Shown here: piece after piece, positions 16,786 to 24,778 of the stretch
Position numbering within the stretch: the first letter of the stretch is position 1
How the letters are laid out: the number at the start of each line of letters is the position of its first letter
From: Uliginosibacterium aquaticum
GTDB taxonomy: Bacteria; Pseudomonadota; Gammaproteobacteria; Burkholderiales; Rhodocyclaceae
NCBI RefSeq assembly: GCF_012972705.2
Contig: NZ_JABCSC020000003.1
Span: forward strand, 496,001-560,000
Direction: 5' to 3'
Length of the DNA stretch: 64,000 nt
Translations under genes and position numbers: made by a program
The notes under the pieces: generated by a model
Seen by the model: only the letters and a program-made list of their open reading frames with translations
What the model was told of the DNA's origin: nothing
Databases searched by the model: none

Positions 16786-16960
16786 TCGGGCCGGTCTCCG
16801 GACTCGCGAGTGAAGAAAACTCTTCCGACACAACGCCTTCCCGTGCAAAAGCACAGTGGCTGCCTGCTGCGTCTTGACTCGCTTACCGTTGCGGGGGCAG
16901 TGCCGGAATGGCAATATCCTGTGGATACGGCGCACCGGCTTCCCGTTTAATCCGCACCAA
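16786..16960 (-). ncRNA. Cobalamin riboswitch
   Basis: Read on the minus strand the region holds, in order, CGGGAAGCCGGTG, CACTGCCCCCGCAACGGTAA, the B12 box GCCACTG, CGGGAAGGCG and GAGTCCGGAGACCGGCC, which together are the conserved core of the adenosylcobalamin aptamer. It lies 125 nt upstream of the btuB start. The intervening sequence can form a CGGAAC/GTTCCG hairpin followed by CGTTTTC, a weak candidate terminator. High coenzyme B12 is expected to reduce expression of btuB and probably of the genes behind it. Confidence 0.95.
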
Positions 16961-17055
16961 GGGCATGGGGCGGACACCTGAAGCAGCGCGCATTTTAGCC
17001 GAACGGCAGGTGCTTTGCGTTGACCGGTTTTGCTGCGCAGCACTACCATCAGCAG

Positions 17056-17259
17056 ATGGATGCCGAACTCACCAGTCTCGAAACCCGTCTTGCCACGCTG
17101 CTCGCCGAGTACAAAGGCCTGCACCTCGAAAACCGCGAACTGACTACTCGCGTGGCCACTCTGCAAGCCGAAAACAAACGCCTCGGCGAGAAGGTGGCGG
17201 TGGCAACGGAACGCGTTGAAGCGCTGCTCAAACGTCTGCCGGTCGAGGATGAAAAATGA
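17056..17259 (+). CDS. Small coiled-coil protein upstream of zapA (TIGR02449/ZapB-like)
   Basis: A 67-aa protein that is almost entirely coiled coil: leucines at heptad spacing in LETRLATLLAEYKGLHLENR and VATLQAENKRLGEKVA. Its stop overlaps the zapA start as ATGA. The size, heptads and position match the TIGR02449 family found next to zapA, thought to act in cell division like ZapB; that function is inference. The ATG at 17056 has no strong Shine-Dalgarno; a TTG at 17020 would add 12 residues. Confidence 0.75.
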   Translation: MDAELTSLETRLATLLAEYKGLHLENRELTTRVATLQAENKRLGEKVAVATERVEALLKRLPVEDEK

Positions 17260-17555
17260 GCGAAGCCGTGAAGATCCAGATTATGGGCCGTGAGTACCAG
17301 GTATCGGTCAAGCCAGATGAGCGTGAAACGCTGCAGGCGGCGGTGGAAATGGTCAACGCGAAGCTTCAGCAACTGCTCGGCAAGAACTCATCGGGCAGCG
17401 AATCTACTGCCGTGATGTGTGCCCTGATGATTGCGCATGAGGCCGTGGTGGCTCAGCGCACGGCAGGCTTGGACATGCCTTCCTATCAGCGTAGAATCGA
17501 GGCCATGATCCGCCAGATCGATCAGGCTTCAATGAAACAGGAGAAGCTTTTCTGA
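17256..17555 (+). CDS. zapA: Cell division protein ZapA
   Basis: A 99-aa ZapA, which binds FtsZ and stabilises the Z ring. VKIQIMGREYQVSVKPDERE followed by TLQAAVEMVNAKLQQL is the N-terminal globular part, and the rest forms a long helix (MCALMIAHEAVVAQRT). It starts in a 4-bp overlap with the coiled-coil gene and is followed by 6S RNA, the order seen in many beta- and gammaproteobacteria. Confidence 0.93.
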   Translation: MSEAVKIQIMGREYQVSVKPDERETLQAAVEMVNAKLQQLLGKNSSGSESTAVMCALMIAHEAVVAQRTAGLDMPSYQRRIEAMIRQIDQASMKQEKLF

Positions 17556-17654
17556 GCGGTTTGTGTAGTCAGGATATGTCCTCACAGCGCAGTGACTGAT
17601 CCTGGCCGATAAAGAATTCAAGGACGGCCGAAACAAAGGCGGTCCGGCAAGTTT

Positions 17655-17836
17655 TCCCCTGCGGTGTTCGTTTGAGCCTTAAGCTCCTTGAACCAATGTC
17701 TACGCGACATGGTTGTCGGCCCACCAAGCCGCTGTTGTGAGCGCCCCTTATGCCGGGCGCACCTGAAGCGGCCGGGTAGATGACCCCCTGAACCCAGGTT
17801 CAGGAATACGGCTCGACGGCACATGCGGGGGACCCA
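17655..17836 (+). ncRNA. ssrS: 6S RNA
   Basis: The sequence has the closing stem CCCCTGC near the 5' end and GCGGGG near the 3' end, GAGCCTTAAGCTCCTTGAACC on the 5' side, and CCCCTGAACCCAGGTTCAGG with ACGGCTCGACGGCA on the 3' side, which is the beta-proteobacterial 6S pattern. It lies directly downstream of zapA, its usual place, and ends at a strong terminator. 6S RNA binds sigma-70 RNA polymerase in stationary phase. Exact ends are estimates. Confidence 0.9.
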
Positions 17837-17839
17837 ACA

Positions 17840-17870
17840 AAGGCGCGAAGCTTCCGGCTTCGCGCCTTTT
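17840..17870 (+). terminator. Rho-independent terminator of 6S RNA
   Basis: AAGGCGCGAAG and CTTCGCGCCTT form a perfect 11-bp stem with a short loop, followed by a T-rich tract (TTTTCATTTTT). Confidence 0.9.
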
Positions 17871-17957
17871 CATTTTTCCGGGCCGCCGCCGGGTGACTGG
17901 CCTCTCTGGACCGGCTGGCGGCACAATGCGTGAATCAGGTTTCTTGCCGAGGGAAGC

Positions 17958-18425
17958 ATGCGCTACTGGTTGATGAAGAGCGAGCCGGACGATTGCAGCA
18001 TCGACGATCTGGCCGCCATGCCGCAACAGACGGTGGCGTGGCACGGCGTACGCAACTATCAGGCGCGCAACTTCATGCGCGACTCCATGCGCCCTGGCGA
18101 TCTGGCCTTCTTCTACCATTCATCCTGCCCTAGGCCCGGGATCGCTGGCATTGCACAGGTGGCGAGTCTGGCCTATCCGGATGCCAGCCAATTCGATCCG
18201 GCCAGTCGTTTCTTTGATCCGAAGTCCGTGCCCGAGCAGCCACGCTGGCTCAATGTTGATGTGCGTTTTGAGCGCAAGCTTGAACTGATTCCGCTGCTTG
18301 AGTTGCGCCGTCATGCGGCGCTGGCAAAAATGCGCCTGCTTCAACCCGCCAGTCGTTTGTCGATCACGCCAGTCGCCCCCGAAGAGTGGCAATTCATTCT
18401 GGCGACACTGGCGCGGGATGCCTGA
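17958..18425 (+). CDS. EVE domain protein
   Basis: A 155-aa EVE (PUA-like) domain protein. RYWLMKSEPDDCSIDDLAAM, VAWHGVRNYQARNFMRDSMR and GDLAFFYHSSCPRPGIAGIA are the characteristic segments. EVE domains bind modified bases in nucleic acids, and this single-domain form is the bacterial homologue of thymocyte nuclear protein 1. Its precise ligand is not known. GAGGGAAGC precedes the ATG. It follows the 6S RNA locus in the place where the folate gene fau is often found. Confidence 0.9.
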   Translation: MRYWLMKSEPDDCSIDDLAAMPQQTVAWHGVRNYQARNFMRDSMRPGDLAFFYHSSCPRPGIAGIAQVASLAYPDASQFDPASRFFDPKSVPEQPRWLNVDVRFERKLELIPLLELRRHAALAKMRLLQPASRLSITPVAPEEWQFILATLARDA

Positions 18426-18599
18426 GCACGAGTCCGTTTTGCTGATGGAAAGCCCCCTGGGCAAGTGCCCAGCTAAGAAAGCGCAGGGTGTTTGAAATGG
18501 AAACAGGGGCTTATACCCTAGGGCGTAAGGGTTTTCCCTTATCTATTTGATTCTATTGGTGTTGTTACGGCGCGACGATAAAAAAGTTTTAAGCCAAAA

Positions 18600-18950
18600 A
18601 AGTATTTTGATACACCCATAAGTCTCAATGATGTGTAAGAATTCTTCTCACCACGGAGTCAGCTCCGCGACCGCAAGGCGCCAGGGCACACCGGGGAGAG
18701 TGAGGAGACAGGGCGTTCCGTCAGAGAATGCCTTATATGGAGCGCGCCACGGGCAGCTGCTCCTGGTAGCAGCGAGCAGCCGGGCCCCGGGGGGCCCGGT
18801 TTGCCCGGTCAGACGAATTTGGCCCTCAGCTCAGCTCAGCTGAGCTTTGGGCAGGTGACCGAGGGGGTCACAAGAAGGGGGAGGGAAATCCGCGATTCGG
18901 ATTTCCTCAATTTGGGACGGGAAGTCACGGCGTGACTTCCCGTTTTTTTA
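18600..18950 (+). ncRNA. Candidate structured RNA of unknown family
   Basis: The gap from 18426 to 19090 has no convincing gene. Its first part is AT-rich (18530-18630). From about 18640 it becomes a chain of hairpins: GGAGTCAGCTCC; GGGCCCCGGGGGGCCC; GCCCTCAGCTCA with TGAGCTTTGGGC; GTGACC/GGTCAC; GGAAATCCG/CGGATTTCC at 18885-18907. It ends in a perfect terminator. I do not recognise the family; it is not RNase P RNA, tmRNA or SRP RNA by their core motifs. It could be an sRNA or a long leader. The boundaries are guesses apart from the 3' end. Confidence 0.45.
18917..18949 (+). terminator. Strong rho-independent terminator
   Basis: ACGGGAAGTCAC and GTGACTTCCCGT form a perfect 12-bp stem with a two-base loop, followed by seven T. 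No annotated gene lies close upstream, so it probably ends the structured RNA candidate. Confidence 0.9.
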
Positions 18951-19090
18951 TGTGCGTCTTGCGGCGTGGCAGTAAGTGTTATGCCGAGACGTGCAGAAAC
19001 CCCTATTCGCAAACCCTGATAAATTTTTCCTCATCTCCTGCATAGGATGAAGCAAGGCCGGTTTTCCGCTTCAACTACAGGAGGTTCATC

Positions 19091-19294
19091 ATGGCTGCCA
19101 TTGCAAGCGCTCCGTTGCCGGTGCTGAAGCATGAGACATTTCATAGTGACAATGATCGCGAACACGATGGTTTGGAGGCTGAACTCGCGCCGGACTTTGA
19201 TCGTGGAAGAATTCTGGAAGACCTGATTGTGGGCGAGCATGGGCGCGCCGAGGAAGAAGGCATGAAGCTGTTGCTCAAGGGCGGCATGATCTGA
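19091..19294 (+). CDS. Small acidic protein of unknown function
   Basis: A 67-aa protein I do not recognise. The translation signal is excellent: AGGAGG 6 bases before the ATG. The product is soluble and acidic (HETFHSDNDREHDGLEAELA, DRGRILEDLIVGEHGRAEEE) with no signal peptide or membrane segment. It is free-standing between the structured RNA candidate and a bidirectional terminator. The clear ribosome binding site and the lack of any overlapping gene support a real gene. Confidence 0.6.
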   Translation: MAAIASAPLPVLKHETFHSDNDREHDGLEAELAPDFDRGRILEDLIVGEHGRAEEEGMKLLLKGGMI

Positions 19295-19361
19295 ACCGTC
19301 CGTTCTACGCAGGATTTAGGGTTTGTGGTTGCCGTTCTTGGCATCGCGCTGACCTGAAAAA

Positions 19362-19391
19362 CAAAAGCCCCCGTTGCCGGGGGCTTTTTCC
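19362..19391. terminator. Bidirectional terminator
   Basis: AAAGCCCCCG-TTGC-CGGGGGCTTTTT, with an A-rich tract on the left, serves both the small plus-strand gene and the minus-strand porin. Confidence 0.85.
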
Positions 19392-19422
19392 TTGCTGTGG
19401 GCCGTTGAGTGGCCCGCCAGGA

Positions 19423-20727
19423 TTAGTTGCCGAAGCTGTAGGTTGCGGCGAGGTTCAGGCGCGGTTCGGTACCGCTCTGGCCGTCCAGCGTATCGCGGTG
19501 GGAGAGCATGAACTCGCTGCCCAACTCGATGTTGGCCACCGGGTTCCACAGCAGGCCGATGCTGCCGCTGCGAATCGAGCGGTTAAGGGTGCCCTTGCCG
19601 TTCTGGTTGGCGTACTCAACATAGTTGCCGTTGTAGGTACGTTGTTGACCGTAAGCGAGCGTTGAGCGCAGCGTGTCGCTGAATTTGTGTTGCAGCGAAA
19701 AGACCATGCCCAGTTCGCGCGGCAGGTAAACCTTGCTGGTGGCCGAGTCGGCGATAGCACCAACGGATTCGTTGAAGAAGCGGCCCATGCCTTCGCCGTA
19801 GCTGAAGCTGGTCAGGAAGGCGGTGCTGTCGGTGATCTTGAACGAGTTGCCGAGGCCGAGGCCGTAGCCGCGCTTGGCAGCGCTGGTGACATCGCTCTTG
19901 ATGGCGTTGTCAGTGGTCAGGCCGCGCACGGCGATGTGGCCCCAGTCGAAGGCACGATCCCAGCGCAGGACCAGATCCGGCGTGCGCGAGATGTTGTCGC
20001 CGCTGTCCTTGCCTGTACCCTTGGTTTCGAGTGCGGCGATGAAGTTGCCAGCGCCAGCGGTGGCGTAGGTGTAGCGGATTTGCGGCTGACGCAGCGAGGT
20101 GTTGCCGGTCGGGCCGTTGAAGTCCACCACATCCGGGCTGGAGTCCAGATCCATGAAGGTGGACCAGGTCTGGCCGAGCAACCAGCCACCCACTTGGCCG
20201 TAGGCGTGACGCAGGCGCATGGTGTTGGAGTCGGTGTAGAAGTCGCCTTCAACCTTGGTCGTGAGCGAGCCCAGCGCGGTCGGCGTGAAGGCTTCGAAGC
20301 CCAGGCGCGAAACGTTGGCGAACATATAGGTTTCGTTCTTGCGGGCAGCGTCGGCCGTGCCGTTCAGGGCGATGTTGGGCTGATAGGCTGCGTAGTCGCC
20401 GCCGTTGCTGCGGTTGTTACGGCCACCGAAGTTATGCACCGCGTCGAGGCGGGCAAAGCCGTACAGGCGCACCGAAGTCTCCTCGCCGGCACGACGCGTC
20501 GAGCCGGGGATGTCGCCCTTCATGACCACTTCCTTGCTCTGAGCTTCGACCTGATTGGCCAGATCCTGGCGCTGCTTGGCTTCGGCAGCCTGGCTGGTCT
20601 TGAGATCAGCGATCTGCTTCTGCAGTTCGGCGATCTGTTTTTCGAGCAGATCAAGTTTGGTATCGGCGGCGAAGGAAGGAAGGCTCAGTGCTGCGGCGAC
20701 GGCGCCGACAAGGATGCGTTTTTTCAT
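19423..20727 (-). CDS. DcaP-like trimeric porin
   Basis: A 434-aa outer membrane porin. A signal peptide (MKKRILVGAVAAALSLPSFA) is followed by an N-terminal coiled coil (DLLEKQIAELQKQIADLKTS) and then MKGDIPGSTRRAGEETSVRL, YGFARLDAVHNFGG and a beta barrel that ends YSFGN. The coiled coil plus MKGDIPGS and YGFARLD are the hallmarks of DcaP-like porins, reported to pass small organic acids. It lies 40 bp behind the ABC transporter ATPase gene on the same strand, so it probably belongs to that operon and supplies the outer membrane step. The substrate is not known. Confidence 0.87.
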   Translation of the reverse strand: MKKRILVGAVAAALSLPSFAADTKLDLLEKQIAELQKQIADLKTSQAAEAKQRQDLANQVEAQSKEVVMKGDIPGSTRRAGEETSVRLYGFARLDAVHNFGGRNNRSNGGDYAAYQPNIALNGTADAARKNETYMFANVSRLGFEAFTPTALGSLTTKVEGDFYTDSNTMRLRHAYGQVGGWLLGQTWSTFMDLDSSPDVVDFNGPTGNTSLRQPQIRYTYATAGAGNFIAALETKGTGKDSGDNISRTPDLVLRWDRAFDWGHIAVRGLTTDNAIKSDVTSAAKRGYGLGLGNSFKITDSTAFLTSFSYGEGMGRFFNESVGAIADSATSKVYLPRELGMVFSLQHKFSDTLRSTLAYGQQRTYNGNYVEYANQNGKGTLNRSIRSGSIGLLWNPVANIELGSEFMLSHRDTLDGQSGTEPRLNLAATYSFGN

Positions 20728-20767
20728 GGATTCACACTCACTTGATGGTTGAAAGGACGGGCAAAGC

Positions 20768-21520
20768 TCATGCTGCGTGCTTGATCTGCTTCAGGAAAGC
20801 CTGGGCACGCGGGTGATTCGGGGCAGAAAAGAACTGTTGCGGGTCTGTACTTTCTTCTACGATCTGGCCGTGATCGAAAAAAATCACACGGTCAGCTACT
20901 TCTCGGGCAAAGCCCATTTCGTGGGTCACGATCAGCATGGTCATGCCACTTTTCGCGAGATCCCGCATGACCAGCAGCACTTCGTTAACCATTTCCGGGT
21001 CCAGCGCCGAAGTAGGTTCGTCGAAGAGCATCACCTTGGGCTGCATGGCGAGTGCGCGGGCAATGGCGACACGCTGCTGCTGGCCGCCTGAAAGCTGGCT
21101 CGGATATTTATGAGCATGCGCTGAGAGGCCTACCCGCTCTAGCAATTCCAGTGCCACTTGCTCGGCTTTGGCGCGACTCCATTTGCGCACCCGGCGTGGT
21201 GCCAGGGTGATGTTGTCCAGCACGGTCATGTGGCTGAACAGGTTGAAGCTCTGGAAAACCATGCCGACTTCCGTACGCACGGCGTCGATGTGCTTGAGGT
21301 CGTCGTCAAGCAGGATGCCGTCGACCGTGATGCGTCCGGCATCGTGCTTCTCCAGATGATTTATGCTGCGGAGCAGGGTGGATTTGCCGGAGCCGGAGGG
21401 GCCGATGATGCAGACCACTTCACCTTCGCGGAAGGTGACCGAGACGTCATTGAGGGCAGTGAAGCTGCCCCAGCTCTTGCGGACGTTTTCGACTTCGATG
21501 ATCGGTTTGCCGTTGCGCAT
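20768..21520 (-). CDS. Polar amino acid ABC transporter, ATP-binding protein
   Basis: A 250-aa GlnQ/HisP-type ATPase. Walker A is [20 protein letters not shown], the Q-loop is [20 protein letters not shown], the signature is [20 protein letters not shown], Walker B is [15 protein letters not shown] and the switch His is in [16 protein letters not shown]. The [12 protein letters not shown] and THEMGFA segments are typical of the polar amino acid class. It is the third gene of the solute-binding protein, permease, ATPase set. The start at 21520 gives [13 protein letters not shown], 5 bp after the permease stop. Confidence 0.92.
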   Translation of the reverse strand: MRNGKPIIEVENVRKSWGSFTALNDVSVTFREGEVVCIIGPSGSGKSTLLRSINHLEKHDAGRITVDGILLDDDLKHIDAVRTEVGMVFQSFNLFSHMTVLDNITLAPRRVRKWSRAKAEQVALELLERVGLSAHAHKYPSQLSGGQQQRVAIARALAMQPKVMLFDEPTSALDPEMVNEVLLVMRDLAKSGMTMLIVTHEMGFAREVADRVIFFDHGQIVEESTDPQQFFSAPNHPRAQAFLKQIKHAA

Positions 21521-21525
21521 GGTGC

Positions 21526-22281
21526 TTAGCGTTTTCCGACAGCCAGCTTGCGCTCGAGCGCCGCGGCGAACTGGGTGAAGGTGGTGGTGAGCAACAGGTA
21601 GATGGCTGCCACGGTGATGAATACAGGGACGGGCTGAAAGCTCTCGGCCTGGACGCGCGAGCTGACCATCGAAAGTTCCACCACGCCGATGGCATAAGCC
21701 AGCGAGGAATCCTTGAGTAGGGCCACCATGTTGTTGGCCAAGGGGGGCAGTGAGATGCGCACGGCCTGTGGCAGCACGATGTCCCAAAAGGTGTATAGCG
21801 CACTCAGACCCAGGGAGCGGGCGGCTTCTACCTGACCATTCGGAACGGCGTTGATCCCGGCGCGAATAACCTCAGCGTTGTAGGCGCCGACGTTTAACGA
21901 AAGCGCAATGACGGCCGTCCAGAATTCCGACAGCTGGAGCTGCGGCGCAATCGCGGGCAGGGCGAGGAAGAAGAACAGGATCTGCAGCAGCAAGGGTGTG
22001 CCGCGGATGATCCAGACATAAAGGTCGGCAATCCAGCGCAAGGGGGGAAGGTGCGAGCGTTTGCCAAGTGCCGTGAGTACGCCCAGCACAATGCCGAAGA
22101 AGCAGGCCCACAGGGTGAGCTGGATGGTGGTCAGGGCGCCTTCAGCGAACTGGGTCGCGGCCGGACCGATGGGGTCCGGCAAGGCGGCCAGTGGCAGGGC
22201 CATCAGCCACAGGATGAGGCCGAGACCGATAACGGAGCCGGCAAGGATCAGCGAGTCGCGATCTTTGAGTTTATGGATCAT
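21526..22281 (-). CDS. Polar amino acid ABC transporter, permease
   Basis: A 251-aa inner membrane permease of the HisM/GlnP family. [60 protein letters not shown] followed by [11 protein letters not shown] (the EAA coupling loop) and [20 protein letters not shown] are family signatures. One permease gene is present, so a homodimer is likely. Confidence 0.92.
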   Translation of the reverse strand: MIHKLKDRDSLILAGSVIGLGLILWLMALPLAALPDPIGPAATQFAEGALTTIQLTLWACFFGIVLGVLTALGKRSHLPPLRWIADLYVWIIRGTPLLLQILFFFLALPAIAPQLQLSEFWTAVIALSLNVGAYNAEVIRAGINAVPNGQVEAARSLGLSALYTFWDIVLPQAVRISLPPLANNMVALLKDSSLAYAIGVVELSMVSSRVQAESFQPVPVFITVAAIYLLLTTTFTQFAAALERKLAVGKR

Positions 22282-22343
22282 GTTCTCAACAAGTCGGCGG
22301 GCATCGCAAGGATGCCCGCGGTGTCAGCGAAAGTGCACGAAAT

Positions 22344-23111
22344 TTAGTTCGTGCAGCTGATGTCTTCCTGGAAGTACTTTTCCGAGATCGCTTTTAGCGT
22401 GCCATCAGCCTTGATCGCAGCCAGACCCTTGTTGAGTTGCTCGTGCAGTTCGTTATTGCCCTTGCGGTGAATCATCGAGACGCGCTCGACGAAGACCATG
22501 TCGCCGCCCTTGATGCCTTCAGCAGAATTCTTGGCGAGTGCGTTCTTGGCAACGAAGCGATCGGTGATCCAGGCATCCACGCGACCACCCAGCAGGGCTT
22601 GAAGTGCGTCGGTGTCCTTCGGATAGGTCTTGACCTCCTTGGCGCCGGAAACCTTCTTGGCGGCTTCAGCGTAGGTCGTGGCGAGTTGCACGCCAAGGGT
22701 CTTGCCAGTGAGTTCAGTGGCCTTCAACGGGCCGCCGGCCTTGGCCACGATCTGGCCACCGGAGCAGTAGTGCGGTGTGGTGAAGTCGACCGACTTGGCG
22801 CGCTCTTCGGTATAGCCGTGGCTGGCGATGGCGACATCGAAGCGATCCTGGCGAATGCTGGCGATCAGGGCATCGAAAGCCAAGGCGCGCCATTCAAGCT
22901 TGAGGCCCAGCTTCTTGGCGACGGCTTCCATCACATCGATTTCATAACCGGTGAGACGCGAGCCCTGGAAATAATTGAACGGAGGGTACGCGCCTTCACT
23001 GGCAGCGATCAGCGTGCCGGATTGTTTGACGGCAGCCCAGTCGCGGGCTTGCACGCCAGTGGCGGCACAGACGAGGCCGAGGGCCAAGGCGAAGGTGTGG
23101 ATCGCGCGCAT
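22344..23111 (-). CDS. Polar amino acid ABC transporter, substrate-binding protein
   Basis: A 255-aa SBP_bac_3 family protein with signal peptide (MRAIHTFALALGLVCAATGV, cleavage near QA-RD). SEGAYPPFNYFQGSRLTGYE, IDVMEAVAKKLGL, IASIRQDRFDVAIASHGYTE, ERAKSVDFTTPHYCSGGQIV and the C-terminal LKAISEKYFQEDISC fit the family. The motif E-GAYPPFNY is typical for amino acid or opine binding, but the ligand cannot be named. It is first in the operon with permease, ATPase and porin. Confidence 0.9.
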   Translation of the reverse strand: MRAIHTFALALGLVCAATGVQARDWAAVKQSGTLIAASEGAYPPFNYFQGSRLTGYEIDVMEAVAKKLGLKLEWRALAFDALIASIRQDRFDVAIASHGYTEERAKSVDFTTPHYCSGGQIVAKAGGPLKATELTGKTLGVQLATTYAEAAKKVSGAKEVKTYPKDTDALQALLGGRVDAWITDRFVAKNALAKNSAEGIKGGDMVFVERVSMIHRKGNNELHEQLNKGLAAIKADGTLKAISEKYFQEDISCTN

Positions 23112-23240
23112 GAGCTTTTCTTACTCCGGAATAGTTGAAAAGACGAACCAAGGGTGTACGCAATGGTATGGAAAACGCAGAACGCTGTCCATGCGTGAAA
23201 CTAATACCTTGGTTCTATACCGGGTATGTCAAAAAACACA

Positions 23241-23267
23241 TAAAAAATCCCGCCCGGAGGGGCGGTT
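23241..23267 (-). terminator. Terminator behind the 51-aa membrane protein gene
   Basis: On the minus strand CCGCCCC-TCC-GGGCGG is followed by GATTTTTTATG. It separates the small gene from the ABC operon downstream. Confidence 0.75.
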
Positions 23268-23299
23268 TGCGCTTTGGGCCACAGTTTCAAGCATGCCGC

Positions 23300-23455
23300 C
23301 TAAAGGCCATATTGTTCGTGGTAGACGAACACGCCTAGAGCGGCCAGCGCGTACGGTGCCAGCGTGCTCAGGATGGCCACAAGGATCTTGCGGCTGCGGT
23401 CCGAAAGGGTGAAGTGCAGTCCATGCGGGATGTGGACAGGATGGGCGAGTTTCAT
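23300..23455 (-). CDS. Small single-pass membrane protein
   Basis: A 51-aa protein I cannot assign. The start is firm: AAGGAGATCACC lies directly before the ATG at 23455, whereas the open frame reaching 23683 has no similar signal. The product is a soluble head (KLAHPVHIPHGLHFTLSDRS) followed by one transmembrane segment (ILVAILSTLAPYALAALGVF) and a short tail. It is divergent from the LysR regulator and has its own terminator, so the LysR protein may control it. Confidence 0.6.
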   Translation of the reverse strand: MKLAHPVHIPHGLHFTLSDRSRKILVAILSTLAPYALAALGVFVYHEQYGL

Positions 23456-23748
23456 GGTGATCTCCTTGAATCCGGTCGTGCACGGGCTTGCCAGCAGGGG
23501 CAAGATGGCGCATGAATGGGGCGTACGGGCGAGTCGCGCGTCAGCGCGACGGCTCAGGGCACATGGCTCGGGCGCGACGGCCTGAGCTGCGGGGAGGGCT
23601 CGCAAGGAGACAGCGGAAAGCAGCCGGGCGCCTTGCGTTTGTCCCGCTAGAAATGCGGTTTGACATGGGGTCACCTCGTTCAAGTGCTTGAACTATAGGC
23701 GCTGATCTGGTCGAATGGGCTTAATTCATTGTTCGGTAATATTGGATA

Positions 23749-24672
23749 ATGCAGGCGCTCAAGCATTTTTCTGAATTGCAGACCTTCCTGGCGGTAGCGG
23801 AGCTGGGGTCCTTTTCGGCGGCGGCCAAGCGACTCGGACTAGCCCGTTCGACCGTCAGTACCCAGGTGCAGGCGCTGGAGCGGGCCCTGGGGCTGGCGCT
23901 GTTTCACCGCACCACACGGCATGTATCGCTGACGGCCGATGGTGAGCGTTACGCGGCACGTGCCGGGGTGCTGGTGAGCGGGCTGGAGGAACTCACTGCG
24001 GAGTTCTCGCAGCGCGCTGGGAGGGTTGCCGGGCGCCTGCATGTGCAGATGACCGAGTCGATTGCCAATACTCTGGTGCTGCCGCGGATGGCGGAGTTCC
24101 TGCGTGCCTACCCGGATCTCGCGCTGCGCATCTCACTCTCCGAGCGCGCGCCGGATCTGGCGGCTGAAGGCATTGACGTGGCCCTGCGCCTCTCGGATAA
24201 CAAGGACTCGGCCTATCGTTACAAGCGCTTTGGCCAGGTGAGTTTCGTGATGGCGGCGAGTCCGGCTTATCTGGCGCGCTTTGGTGTGCCGCGCCATCCG
24301 AACGACTTGTTGCGTCACCAGACTATCGATTTCTTCGATGCCGATGCCGGACGAGCCATCGATTACGTGCTGGTGAAGGGGCGTGAGGAAATTAGTGTGA
24401 CGGCCGACGGTGACCTGGCGGTGGATAATGCACGTGCTGGCCTGACCTGCGCCCTGGCGGGGCTGGGTATCTATGAGGACTTCGATTTCCTGCTGCGTCC
24501 GCACCTGCAGGAGGGCAAATTGGTGCGTGTGTTGCCGGACTGGCGCCGCCCCGGTCCTGCGGTGCTGGCCCTGTATCCGGGGGGGCATCAGAACTCGGCG
24601 CCGGTGCGGGCCTTCCTGAAATTTCTCGACATGGTGCTGAGCCCCGCCTTGAAGGGGGGCGGTGTTGCCTGA
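23749..24672 (+). CDS. LysR-family transcriptional regulator
   Basis: A 307-aa LysR regulator. The N-terminal winged helix reads FLAVAELGSFSAAAKRLGLA with RSTVSTQVQALERALGLALF and HRTTRHVSLTADGERY. The effector domain starts RLHVQMTESIANTLVLPRMA and has YPDLALRISLSERAPDLAAE followed by GIDVALRL, the CrgA/YafC-like subgroup. Targets are not visible; the divergent 51-aa gene and the nearby ABC-porin operon are candidates. The 293 bp between the divergent starts would hold its operator. Confidence 0.9.
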   Translation: MQALKHFSELQTFLAVAELGSFSAAAKRLGLARSTVSTQVQALERALGLALFHRTTRHVSLTADGERYAARAGVLVSGLEELTAEFSQRAGRVAGRLHVQMTESIANTLVLPRMAEFLRAYPDLALRISLSERAPDLAAEGIDVALRLSDNKDSAYRYKRFGQVSFVMAASPAYLARFGVPRHPNDLLRHQTIDFFDADAGRAIDYVLVKGREEISVTADGDLAVDNARAGLTCALAGLGIYEDFDFLLRPHLQEGKLVRVLPDWRRPGPAVLALYPGGHQNSAPVRAFLKFLDMVLSPALKGGGVA

Positions 24673-24778
24673 ACCCCACGGCCTGTGTGGCGGCCAGACC
24701 GCATTGTTGCGCTGCGCAGGGGGCGCCCGACGGGATCGGTTATTGTTCGCCCTGACTTCAAATTGAGCCGCTCTTCCC

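Noticed and set aside
18640-18850. Possible RNase P RNA, tmRNA or SRP RNA in the structured gap.
   Set aside because: The conserved cores of these RNAs are not present in the sequence.
23456-23683. Long N-terminal extension of the 51-aa membrane protein.
   Set aside because: The ideal Shine-Dalgarno is in front of ATG 23455; the extension is Arg/Ala-rich without signals.
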